From: an uncultured Collinsella sp.
GTDB lineage: Bacteria; Actinomycetota; Coriobacteriia; Coriobacteriales; Coriobacteriaceae
DNA length: 7,463 bases
Reading direction: 5' to 3'
NCBI GenBank assembly: GCA_900547835.1
Contig: URIJ01000104.1
Location: 1 to 7,463, forward strand
Position 1 is the first letter of the stretch; the number at the start of each line of letters is the position of its first letter. A program made the position numbers and the translations under genes. The notes beneath the pieces were generated by a model. It was given only the letters and a program-made list of their open reading frames with translations, made no database searches and was not told the origin of the DNA. This document shows positions 1 through 5,002 of this stretch, in pieces.

Positions 1-717
1 TACAACTTTAAATCGCGCCAGATCGGCCGCGCCATTCGCTATAACAAGGCCTATTGCGCCGACAAGCGCTATGCGAGCGTGACCAGCTGGCTGCGAACCG
101 GCGATATGTACAATGCCGACTTTGCTTATCACGAGGTGCCTATCGAGCGCGATCCTATCGACTTGGAGGCGTATCGCACCTGTCCCATGCGATTTACGTG
201 CGTGTGTACCGATATCGAGACGGGCAAGGCCGTCTATCACGATCTGCCGTATGGCGACGAGCGCGATATCGAGTGGATTCGGGCGTCGTCGGCAATTCCC
301 GTGGCGACGCGTCCCGTTGCTATTGACGGGCATAAGTATCTGGATGGTGGCGTGGCTGATTCTATTCCCAGCGCGTGGCTGTTTGCGCAGGGGTATGACC
401 GCAATATCGTGGTACTCACGCAGCCGGCGGGCTTTGTGAAGCAGCCCAACAGCGTGATGCCCATGCTGCGTCGCGTGTTCCGTCACTATCCGGAGTTTGT
501 CGCAGCGCTTGAGCACCGGCATGAGGTCTACAATGCCACGCTCGATGACCTGGCACGTCGCGAGGCTGCCGGCGAGATCTTTGTGGTGCGTCCGAGCGAA
601 TCGGTGAAGGTGCCGTCGCTGTGTCGCGAGCCCGATGAACTTGAGCGCATCTACCAGATTGGTCGCCGCGATGCGGAGGCGACCTTGCCGGCACTGGAGG
701 CATATCTGGCAGGGTAG
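1..717 (+). CDS. Patatin-like phospholipase, YjjU type (C-terminal part, 5' end outside window)
   Basis: The frame is open from base 1 and ends at TAG 715-717, giving 238 residues with no start in the window. The fragment resembles the C-terminal part of YjjU-type patatin-family serine hydrolases, which are predicted to hydrolyse acyl esters of lipids with a Ser-Asp dyad. The patatin Asp motif is visible as YLDGGVADSIP, with the catalytic Asp encoded at 343-345. It is followed by the family's GYDRNIVVLTQP strand and a C-terminal stretch (RHEVYN, then FVVRPS) typical of this subfamily. The nucleophile motif GxSxG and the oxyanion-hole glycines must lie upstream and cannot be checked. No signal peptide or membrane segment is seen in this part. 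Internal ATGs such as the one at 79 are not credible starts, because conserved sequence continues upstream of them. The gene converges on the thi operon. The substrate is unknown. Family assignment is firm and the exact function is not. Confidence 0.85.
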   Translation, partial: YNFKSRQIGRAIRYNKAYCADKRYASVTSWLRTGDMYNADFAYHEVPIERDPIDLEAYRTCPMRFTCVCTDIETGKAVYHDLPYGDERDIEWIRASSAIPVATRPVAIDGHKYLDGGVADSIPSAWLFAQGYDRNIVVLTQPAGFVKQPNSVMPMLRRVFRHYPEFVAALEHRHEVYNATLDDLARREAAGEIFVVRPSESVKVPSLCREPDELERIYQIGRRDAEATLPALEAYLAG

Positions 718-739
718 AGGCTGCTGCCGCCATCTCGGC

Positions 740-785
740 GGAAAGCGCATCCCGGAATGGAGGCTCAAACTGGGATGCGCTTTCC
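740..785. terminator. Probable bidirectional terminator between convergent genes
   Basis: A perfect 14-bp inverted repeat is seen: the left arm at 740-753 (GGAAAGCGCATCCC) pairs with the right arm at 772-785, leaving an 18-nt loop. It sits 22 bases after the stop of the phospholipase gene and 44 bases past the stop of thiE on the other strand. It is therefore placed to end transcription arriving from either side. The U-tract is weak: only three T lie at the base of the stem on each strand, and there is no long T-run outside the arms. Termination is therefore an inference from position and stem strength. Confidence 0.65.
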
Positions 786-829
786 ATTGCTGAAGATATG
801 AGGCTGCGAATCAGCTGCTCGGCCTAGAC

Positions 830-1525
830 TTACGCCTGCTGCCAGGTGTCGACGAGCTCCTTGGCCGCGGCGTAGGGGTCATCGGCGCTGCAGACGGCGC
901 TCACCACGAAAAAGCCGTCGACGCCGGTGGCCTTGAGCTGTGGCAGGTCGGCCGTCTTGACGCCGCCGCCCACCACGATGGGCACGGGGCTTGCCGCGTG
1001 GAGGGCGGCCAGGTCCTCAAAGCTCTTGGTGATGATAGAGCCGTCGGCCGCGCGTCCGCAGTCGCGCTTGGTCTCGGTCTCGTGGAGTGGGCCGATGCCC
1101 AGGTAGTCGACTAGGCTCATGTCGGCGGTCTTGACGTACTCGAGCATCTCCTCGCAACGGGCCGAAAGGCCCACGATGGCATCGGGGCCCAAAAGTTTGC
1201 GGCAGACCTCGACGGGAATATCGCTCTGGCCGACGTGCACGCCGTCGACAGCAATGCCCTGCTCGCGCGCGGCGAGTACGCAGTCCAGGCGGTCGTCGAT
1301 CAGCAAGGCGACCTGACCGGTCTTGCCGGCCTGTGCGATTGCCTGCGCGGCGTCTCCGGTCAGTGCGATGATCTCGCGGGCGCTTGCCACCTTGGAGCGC
1401 ACCTGGATGCAGGTAAAGCCTGCGTCGAGCGCCTGGGCCACCACATCGCCCACGGGACGCCCCAGCGTGTTTTCGGGGCCGAGTACCAGATAGGCCGAGA
1501 TATCAAGGTTGTCGCGGATGCTCAT
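830..1525 (-). CDS. thiE: Thiamine-phosphate synthase
   Basis: ThiE joins 4-methyl-5-(2-phosphohydroxyethyl)thiazole to HMP-pyrophosphate to make thiamine monophosphate in the cytoplasm. The 231-residue product has the usual length and the family's TIM-barrel motifs in order: IQVRSK (40-45), the DDRLD loop (77-81), DGVHVGQSDIP (94-104), VGLSA (118-122), GIGPLHETETK (143-153), VVGGGV (184-189) and GVDGFFVVSAV (201-211). The Asp of DDRLD (binding Mg2+ and pyrophosphate) and the Lys of the TETK loop are retained. VVGGGV replaces the more usual (A)IGG(I/V) phosphate-binding sequence, and about ten extra residues (CGRAADGSII) follow the TK loop; both look like lineage features rather than damage. 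The ATG at 1523-1525 overlaps the stop of the preceding gene as ATGA, and an AGGAGG lies about 6 nt upstream. It is the last gene of the riboswitch-controlled operon. Confidence 0.95.
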   Translation of the reverse strand: MSIRDNLDISAYLVLGPENTLGRPVGDVVAQALDAGFTCIQVRSKVASAREIIALTGDAAQAIAQAGKTGQVALLIDDRLDCVLAAREQGIAVDGVHVGQSDIPVEVCRKLLGPDAIVGLSARCEEMLEYVKTADMSLVDYLGIGPLHETETKRDCGRAADGSIITKSFEDLAALHAASPVPIVVGGGVKTADLPQLKATGVDGFFVVSAVCSADDPYAAAKELVDTWQQA

Positions 1526-1863
1526 CGTGCTTCCTCCTGCTTTTTGATTTGTGCTTCCATGCGCTCGAGCTTGCCGGTCATGGTGTCGGTAAATCCGGGT
1601 CGAATATCGGCTTTGAGCACGACTTCGGTGCGGATGCCCTTGCTCGCCAACACAAAGGTTGCGTCGCGCACGACCTGCATGACCTCGTCCCAGTCGCCCT
1701 CGATCTCGGTGAACATCGAGGTGGTGCGGTTGGGAAGGCCGCTCTCGCGAATGACGCGCACGACCTCGGCGACCTCGGCGGACAGCTCATCGCCGGTGCC
1801 GCATGGGGCGATGGCCACGGCGACGAGTGTGTTCATGCCGGTATTGGTTGCGGGCTCGGACAT
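1522..1863 (-). CDS. MTH1187/YkoF-family thiamine-binding protein (COG0011, formerly DUF77)
   Basis: This 113-residue protein belongs to the small MTH1187/YkoF/YqgV family of ferredoxin-like folds. Members such as B. subtilis YkoF and T. maritima TM0486 are known to bind thiamine or its pyrimidine moiety. Visible family signatures are VAVAIAPCGTG (14-24), VAEVVRVIRESGLPNRTTSM (31-50), FTEIEGDWDEV (51-61), VVLKADIRPG (81-90) and the C-terminal KLERME. There is no signal peptide or membrane segment, so a cytoplasmic role is expected. The ATG at 1861-1863 is preferred because GAGGAGG lies about 8 nt before it; the alternative Met10 (1834-1836) has no such site. The gene starts 3 nt after the thiM stop and overlaps thiE by 4 nt, which implies translational coupling. 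It may buffer or sense thiamine or HMP, or help a transporter encoded elsewhere; the precise job is not established. Confidence 0.9.
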   Translation of the reverse strand: MSEPATNTGMNTLVAVAIAPCGTGDELSAEVAEVVRVIRESGLPNRTTSMFTEIEGDWDEVMQVVRDATFVLASKGIRTEVVLKADIRPGFTDTMTGKLERMEAQIKKQEEAR

Positions 1864-1866
1864 GGT

Positions 1867-2706
1867 TTATGCCTCCTCGAGCTCGAGTTGGTTATCGGCG
1901 ATGTCTTGGGCGGTCGCGCGGTAGAGCTCGTCGATAAAGGCGACCTTAAAGCTTGCCGGGGCGTCGGCGACAGCGGCGGCACGCGAGCCGGCAACGTTGT
2001 AGACGGCGGTGCCGCAGACGGCGGCCGTAAACGGGTCGGCAGCGCAGGCGTACACAGCCAGCACGCCGCCTTGCGAGCAGCCGCAACCGGTGATCTTGGA
2101 CATGAGCGGGCTGCCGCCGTGGGACTTGGCCACGGTCATGCCGTCGGTAATCAGGTCGACTTCGCCCGAGACCACAACGGCGCCGCCGGTGTAGCGGGCG
2201 AGCGCCACGGCGGCATCGCGGGCAGCGTCGACCGTGTCGGTGGTATCGACACCGCGCACGCGGCTCAGATCGGCCGCCTCACCCTCAAGACCCCACAGGC
2301 CGGCGAGCGCGATGATCTCGGAGGCGTTGCCGCGCACGATGGCGGGCTTGTACTGCTTAAGCTCGTTTACCAACTGGGTGCGCAGGCTACCGATGCCCAG
2401 ACCCACCGGATCGAGCACCCAGGGCTTGCCGGCGTCGTGTGCCGCCTTGGCCGCGCGGGGAATCGTCTGTTCGTAGATGGGGAAGAGCGTGCCCATATTG
2501 AGATAGATGGCGCCGCCGCCGGCAACGAGTGCCTCGCCCTCGTCGGGCAGATAGACCATGGCGGCCGATCCGCCCACGGCGAGCTGAGCGTTGGCGACAA
2601 AGTCGATCGTCACCGTGTTGGTGATGGAGCCGGCCATTGGATTGGTGGCGCGAATCTCCTCCACGGCCTTGACCATATGTTGCTTAAGCTGTTCCGAATC
2701 AATCAC
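1867..2706 (-). CDS. thiM: Hydroxyethylthiazole kinase
   Basis: ThiM phosphorylates 4-methyl-5-(2-hydroxyethyl)thiazole with ATP, the salvage entry of the thiazole half of thiamine. Visible motifs, numbered from the GTG start, are ITNTVTIDFVANAQLAVGGS (28-47, substrate-binding N-terminus), LDPVGLGIGSLRT (98-110), VRGNASEI (124-131), SGEVDLITDG (180-189) and ITGCGCSQGGVLAVY (205-219). Cys210 of that last motif aligns with the catalytic Cys of GTGC in characterised ThiM. I place the start at GTG 2704-2706, giving 279 residues, close to the family's usual 260-275. An AAGGAGG lies 8 nt upstream, and the longer in-frame extension to 2820 runs back through the terminator and the riboswitch, so it cannot be coding. 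It is the first gene of the thiM-MTH1187-thiE operon and is directly controlled by the upstream TPP riboswitch. Confidence 0.95.
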   Translation of the reverse strand: MIDSEQLKQHMVKAVEEIRATNPMAGSITNTVTIDFVANAQLAVGGSAAMVYLPDEGEALVAGGGAIYLNMGTLFPIYEQTIPRAAKAAHDAGKPWVLDPVGLGIGSLRTQLVNELKQYKPAIVRGNASEIIALAGLWGLEGEAADLSRVRGVDTTDTVDAARDAAVALARYTGGAVVVSGEVDLITDGMTVAKSHGGSPLMSKITGCGCSQGGVLAVYACAADPFTAAVCGTAVYNVAGSRAAAVADAPASFKVAFIDELYRATAQDIADNQLELEEA

Positions 2707-2714
2707 TGCACATG

Positions 2715-2721
2715 CCTCCTT
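2715..2721 (-). promoter_or_regulatory. Ribosome binding site that fixes the thiM GTG start
   Basis: AAGGAGG on the minus strand lies 8 nt before GTG 2704-2706. An ATG at 2711-2713 is closer to the site but is out of frame and meets a stop four codons later. The site sits in the loop and edge of a small 5-bp inverted repeat (2712-2716 with 2722-2726). Confidence 0.75.
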
Positions 2722-2728
2722 GGCATAG

Positions 2729-2759
2729 AAAAGGGGCGCTGTGCATAGACAGCGCCCCT
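2729..2759 (-). terminator. Intrinsic terminator of the TPP riboswitch expression platform
   Basis: A perfect 11-bp stem (AGGGGCGCTGT at 2732-2742 with its complement at 2749-2759) has a 6-nt loop. On the minus strand it is followed by UUUUCU (the U-run begins in the last stem base). It lies between the aptamer and the thiM ribosome binding site, the standard place for a transcription-terminating expression platform. I could not identify the competing antiterminator pairing by eye. Confidence 0.9.
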
Positions 2760-2770
2760 GTAAAGGCGGC

Positions 2771-2862
2771 ATGCTCCCTACGCCAGCATTAACTGACAGG
2801 TTCAAAGGATTGGGCCCCATGCCCTCTCAGCCTTGTGGTTTGCACCGCCGGCACTCCCGCAT
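2771..2862 (-). ncRNA. TPP riboswitch (THI element)
   Basis: The minus strand carries the hallmarks of the thiamine-pyrophosphate aptamer in order. GGGAGTGCC (about 2852-2860) corresponds to the usual GGGGUGCC. CTGAGA (2825-2830) is the pyrimidine-binding T-loop. GAACCTG (2797-2803) is followed by TTAATGCTGGCGTAGGGA (2775-2792), the pyrophosphate-binding half ending in the canonical GCGUAGGGA. P1 can be drawn as AUGC (2859-2862) with GCAU (2771-2774), and P3 as GCC/GGC and GGU/ACC pairs. The aptamer is followed by an intrinsic terminator and then thiM. TPP binding should therefore stop transcription of the operon (known behaviour of the class; the OFF direction is inferred from the terminator). 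Confidence 0.96.
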
Positions 2863-2879
2863 CGAATCTGTTGTTCCCT

Positions 2880-2885
2880 ATACTA
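2880..2885 (-). promoter_or_regulatory. Candidate -10 box of the thi operon
   Basis: TAGTAT on the minus strand matches the TATAAT consensus at four of six positions. It would start the transcript near 2873, about 10 nt before the riboswitch aptamer. The -35 region falls inside the 35-bp repeat (best candidate CTGTCC at 2903-2908, weak). The box lies 4 bp outside the repeat end. Confidence 0.5.
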
Positions 2886-2889
2886 GCGC

Positions 2890-2924
2890 ACCTGCCAAAA
2901 AGGGACAGGTTTATTTTGGCAGGT
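2890..2924 (+). repeat. 35-bp palindromic element, copy 1
   Basis: The unit begins ACCTGCCAAAA (2890-2900) and ends TTTTGGCAGGT (2914-2924), a perfect 11-bp inverted repeat around a 13-nt centre containing GGGACAGGTTTA. It is matched in inverted orientation at 2957-2991 with 33 of 35 positions identical. It lies in the promoter region between thiM and the HAD gene. It could be a dispersed REP-like element, a regulator binding site or a transcriptional insulator. Confidence 0.85.
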
Positions 2925-2956
2925 AACAACTGGGGCTTTGCGTTTTCCCAGATAAA

Positions 2957-2991
2957 ACCTGCCAATATAAACCTGTCTCTTTTTGGCAGGT
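2957..2991 (-). repeat. 35-bp palindromic element, copy 2 (inverted)
   Basis: This copy is the reverse complement of 2890-2924 apart from two substitutions, at 2966 and 2978. Its own ends (ACCTGCCAA and the tail TTGGCAGGT) again form an inverted repeat. The two copies face each other across 32 bp (2925-2956), which contains a further 5-bp dyad (CTGGG 2930-2934, CCCAG 2947-2951). The whole 102-bp region could fold as one long cruciform or hairpin, or as two small ones. Confidence 0.85.
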
Positions 2992-2994
2992 CGG

Positions 2995-3000
2995 TACAAT
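2995..3000 (+). promoter_or_regulatory. Candidate -10 box of the HAD-LysR unit
   Basis: TACAAT matches TATAAT at five of six positions and lies 3 bp outside the repeat copy at 2957-2991. Transcription would start near 3007, leaving a short leader of about 25 nt before ATG 3032. No good -35 hexamer is present; the expected position falls in CTGTCT inside the repeat. Confidence 0.5.
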
Positions 3001-3031
3001 AGACGGGATTAAGAATGACCGAGGGGGCCTT

Positions 3032-3940
3032 ATGATTAAACTTGTGCTGACCGATATGGACGATACACTGATTCCAGCCGGGCATGACGGCGCCAGCGAC
3101 TACGCCATTGAGGGTATTCATGCCATGCAGGCGGCGGGTTTGCACTTTGGGCCGGTTTCGGGTCGTCAGCCGTCCGCGATGGGCTGGATGTTCCGCAATC
3201 GCTCCGAGTGCTTCTCGACCGGTGCGTTTTGCAACGGCCAGGTGATGTTTGTCGATGGCGAAGTAGTCGCTTCGCGCGCAATCGATAACGATGTCCTTAT
3301 GCGCTTAGCCGATTATTTTGAACAGGAGACCGACGATACGTATTTGAAGGTCTACCGTCTGGGTGATGACTTTTGGAATAACGATGCCTATTGCGTGACA
3401 AGCGATCCCGAGCGTGTGCGTCGCGCCATGAAGTCAGGCGGCAACGCGTGGCTCAAGGGCGAAGAGGCTCCCTGTCGTCCTGTCGTTGACGATGCCCCGG
3501 TATACAAGGCGAATATCTGGAGTGCCCGTTCGCGCGAGGAGCTCGCCGAGCTGCGCGAGCGTGTTGCCGCTGAGGTGCCGGAGCTCTCACTCGTGTTTCC
3601 CAACAACCGCGTGCGCCTGTTCGACGTTCTTCCGACCGGCTGGGACAAGGGCTGCGCTGCGCTGGAGCTGGCGCGCGCTTTGGGCCTGACGCCCGACGAG
3701 GTGGCCGTATTCGGCGATTCTGATAACGATTTGCCCATGATCGATGCCGTTCCTAACTCCGTTGCAGTCGCCAATGCCAACGAGGCCGTCACGGCTGCCG
3801 CACGCTGGCATATTGGCGCTGCGGCAGATGATGCGGTTGCCGGGGCTCTGCATCAGATTGCCGCCTGCGCCGCGACGGGGGAGATGCCGTCGTTTATGCG
3901 TCAGATGGACGCGACGGGTTTCGACGTCACGAACGTCTAG
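3032..3940 (+). CDS. Cof-type HAD-IIB family phosphatase
   Basis: This 302-residue protein is a haloacid-dehalogenase superfamily phosphatase of the Cof/IIB type, acting in the cytoplasm on small phosphorylated metabolites. Motif I is DMDDT with nucleophile Asp8 and acid Asp10. Motif II is the Ser43 region (GPVSGRQ). Motif III is Lys206 in GWDKG, and motif IV is GDSDND (228-233). A C2-type cap lies between motifs II and III (roughly 80-200). All catalytic residues are present, so it should be active. The ATG at 3032 has GAGGGGG about 4 nt upstream. It ends 10 nt before the LysR start, so the two are probably co-transcribed from the promoter near 2995. The substrate cannot be read from sequence. 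E. coli Cof acts on HMP-pyrophosphate, which makes the divergent thi operon suggestive, but the family is broad and many members act on sugar or cofactor phosphates. Confidence 0.9.
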   Translation: MIKLVLTDMDDTLIPAGHDGASDYAIEGIHAMQAAGLHFGPVSGRQPSAMGWMFRNRSECFSTGAFCNGQVMFVDGEVVASRAIDNDVLMRLADYFEQETDDTYLKVYRLGDDFWNNDAYCVTSDPERVRRAMKSGGNAWLKGEEAPCRPVVDDAPVYKANIWSARSREELAELRERVAAEVPELSLVFPNNRVRLFDVLPTGWDKGCAALELARALGLTPDEVAVFGDSDNDLPMIDAVPNSVAVANANEAVTAAARWHIGAAADDAVAGALHQIAACAATGEMPSFMRQMDATGFDVTNV

Positions 3941-3950
3941 GGAGAAAGCC

Positions 3951-4847
3951 ATGAAGCTTCAGCAGCTCAGATATGTCGTCAAAGTTGCCGAATGCGGCAG
4001 CATCACCGAGGCCTCGCGCCGGCTCTTTGTGTCGCAGCCTTCGATCACCGCATCGATTCGCGATCTCGAAAACGAGATGGGTGTGCATATCTTTGAGCGC
4101 ACCAACAAGGGTGTCATTGTGTCCGAGGAGGGCGAGACCTTCTTGGGTTACGCGCGCCAGGTGCTCGACCAGGCCGACCTGCTCGAGGACAAGTACAAAG
4201 GAGCATCCGAACAGGTGCCGCATTTTAGCGTAAGCTGTCAGCACTATTCCTTTGCCGTCAACGCGTTTGTCGACGTGATCCGCGAGTTCGATGCCGCGCG
4301 CTACGACTTTACCCTGCGCGAGGAGCAGACCCACGAGATTATCGAGGATGTCGCGCATATGAAAAGCGAGCTGGGCATCCTGTATCTGTCGGAGCACAAT
4401 CGCGAGGTCATCGAGCGCATGCTGGTGGCCAACGAGCTCGTGTTCGAAGGGCTCTTCTGCGCCACGCCGCATGTCTTCGTCTGCGCCGACCATCCGCTGG
4501 CGGGCCGCTCCAGCGTGACGCTCGAGGATCTGGAAGACTACCCGTTCCTGTCCTACGAGCAGGGCAGCTACAACTCGTTTTACTATTCCGAGGAGCTGAC
4601 CTCGACGTTCGAGCGTCGCAAAAATATCCGCGTGCGCGACCGTGCGACGTTGTTCAATTTGGCCATGGGCCTCAACGGCTACACGGTATGCTCGGGCGTG
4701 ATCAGCCACGAGCTCAACGGCCCCGGCATTATCTCGATTCCGCTCGACGTGGACGAGTACATGGAGATTGGCATCATCACACGCAAGAACACGACGCTCA
4801 CGCGCTACGGTCGGGCCTATATCGACGCGATTCGTCAGCATATCTAG
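3951..4847 (+). CDS. LysR-type regulator, CmbR/MtaR/FhuR-like (sulfur amino acid metabolism)
   Basis: This 298-residue regulator has the LysR layout: a winged helix-turn-helix at about 1-65 (GSITEASRRLFVSQPSITAS with ELxxxxGxxxFER-type follow-on) and a linker helix to about 85. An effector-binding domain follows (FSVSCQHYSFAVNAFVDVI from 92, VFVCADHPLAG at 175-185, FLSYEQGSYNSFYY at 199-212, RATLFNLAMGLNGY at 231-244). The effector domain closely resembles the CmbR/MtaR/FhuR group of lactococci and streptococci, known regulators of cysteine and methionine genes; this placement is from recall of the family. The ATG at 3951 has GGAGAAAG 2-9 nt upstream and begins with the canonical MKLQQLRYVVKVAE. 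The longer frame back to 3744 overlaps the HAD gene and is rejected. The next gene is a MetE-type methyltransferase, its likely target. Confidence 0.9.
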   Translation: MKLQQLRYVVKVAECGSITEASRRLFVSQPSITASIRDLENEMGVHIFERTNKGVIVSEEGETFLGYARQVLDQADLLEDKYKGASEQVPHFSVSCQHYSFAVNAFVDVIREFDAARYDFTLREEQTHEIIEDVAHMKSELGILYLSEHNREVIERMLVANELVFEGLFCATPHVFVCADHPLAGRSSVTLEDLEDYPFLSYEQGSYNSFYYSEELTSTFERRKNIRVRDRATLFNLAMGLNGYTVCSGVISHELNGPGIISIPLDVDEYMEIGIITRKNTTLTRYGRAYIDAIRQHI

Positions 4848-4893
4848 GCTGCTGTGCTCCGCACGGTTCAAGTCTCTTTATGACAGTCCAGAC

Positions 4894-4916
4894 TGATATA
4901 GGAAGCATCTATATCA
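4894..4916. promoter_or_regulatory. Candidate LysR operator: 8-bp dyad with T-N11-A
   Basis: TGATATAG (4894-4901), seven bases, then CTATATCA (4909-4916) is a perfect 8-bp inverted repeat centred on 4905. T4899 and A4911 form the symmetric T-N11-A core typical of LysR-type sites. It lies 46 bp past the lysR stop and 86 bp before the methyltransferase start. If the -10 is CATACT at 4959-4964, the centre falls near -66, the usual activator position for this family. Binding by the adjacent regulator is inferred. Confidence 0.6.
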
Positions 4917-4935
4917 AACTGTTATAAACGTATAT

Positions 4936-4964
4936 TTTACGATGGCCATATGAGCGCTCATACT
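4936..4964 (+). promoter_or_regulatory. Candidate promoter of the MetE-like gene
   Basis: TTTACG (4936-4941) and CATACT (4959-4964) are separated by 17 bp, each matching consensus at four of six positions. A weak promoter of this kind fits activation by a LysR-type protein bound upstream. A competing choice is the -10-like TATAAA at 4923-4928, which has no recognisable -35 and would place the dyad over the promoter. Confidence 0.35.
4949..4962. promoter_or_regulatory. Perfect 14-bp palindrome, possible operator
   Basis: TATGAGCGCTCATA is exactly self-complementary. It overlaps the candidate -10 box at 4959-4964 and lies 40 bp before the methyltransferase start, a place where a repressor would block transcription. 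No regulator is identified for it. Confidence 0.4.
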
Positions 4965-5002
4965 CTGTCCCAGTAAAGCAACCAATGCAAAGGGAGATAT
5001 CT

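Noticed and set aside
1549..2748. A 399-codon open frame on the plus strand opposite thiM and the thiamine-binding gene.
   Set aside because: It is antisense to strongly recognised genes, its translation is Gly/His/Ala/Val-rich with no family resemblance, and long antisense frames are common in GC-rich DNA.
2707..2820. An in-frame upstream extension of thiM starting at ATG 2818-2820.
   Set aside because: It would translate through the riboswitch aptamer and terminator; the GTG at 2704-2706 has a strong ribosome binding site and gives the family's normal length.
2886..2994. A CRISPR array or insertion sequence, considered because of the repeated 35-bp units.
   Set aside because: There are only two units, in inverted rather than direct orientation, with no spacer series, no transposase gene and no visible target-site duplication.
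2789..3145. A 118-codon minus-strand frame across the repeat region and riboswitch.
   Set aside because: It translates through the repeats and the aptamer and has no protein signature; the repeats explain its sequence.
3744..3950. An in-frame upstream extension of the LysR gene.
   Set aside because: It overlaps the end of the HAD gene in another frame, and the ATG at 3951 starts the canonical LysR N-terminus with a ribosome binding site.
4855..4866. A short GTGC/GCAC hairpin just after the LysR stop, considered as a terminator.
   Set aside because: The stem has only four pairs and no adjacent T-run.
3927..4871. A 314-codon open frame on the minus strand opposite the LysR gene.
   Set aside because: The plus-strand LysR protein is unmistakable; the antisense product looks like codon-bias noise.
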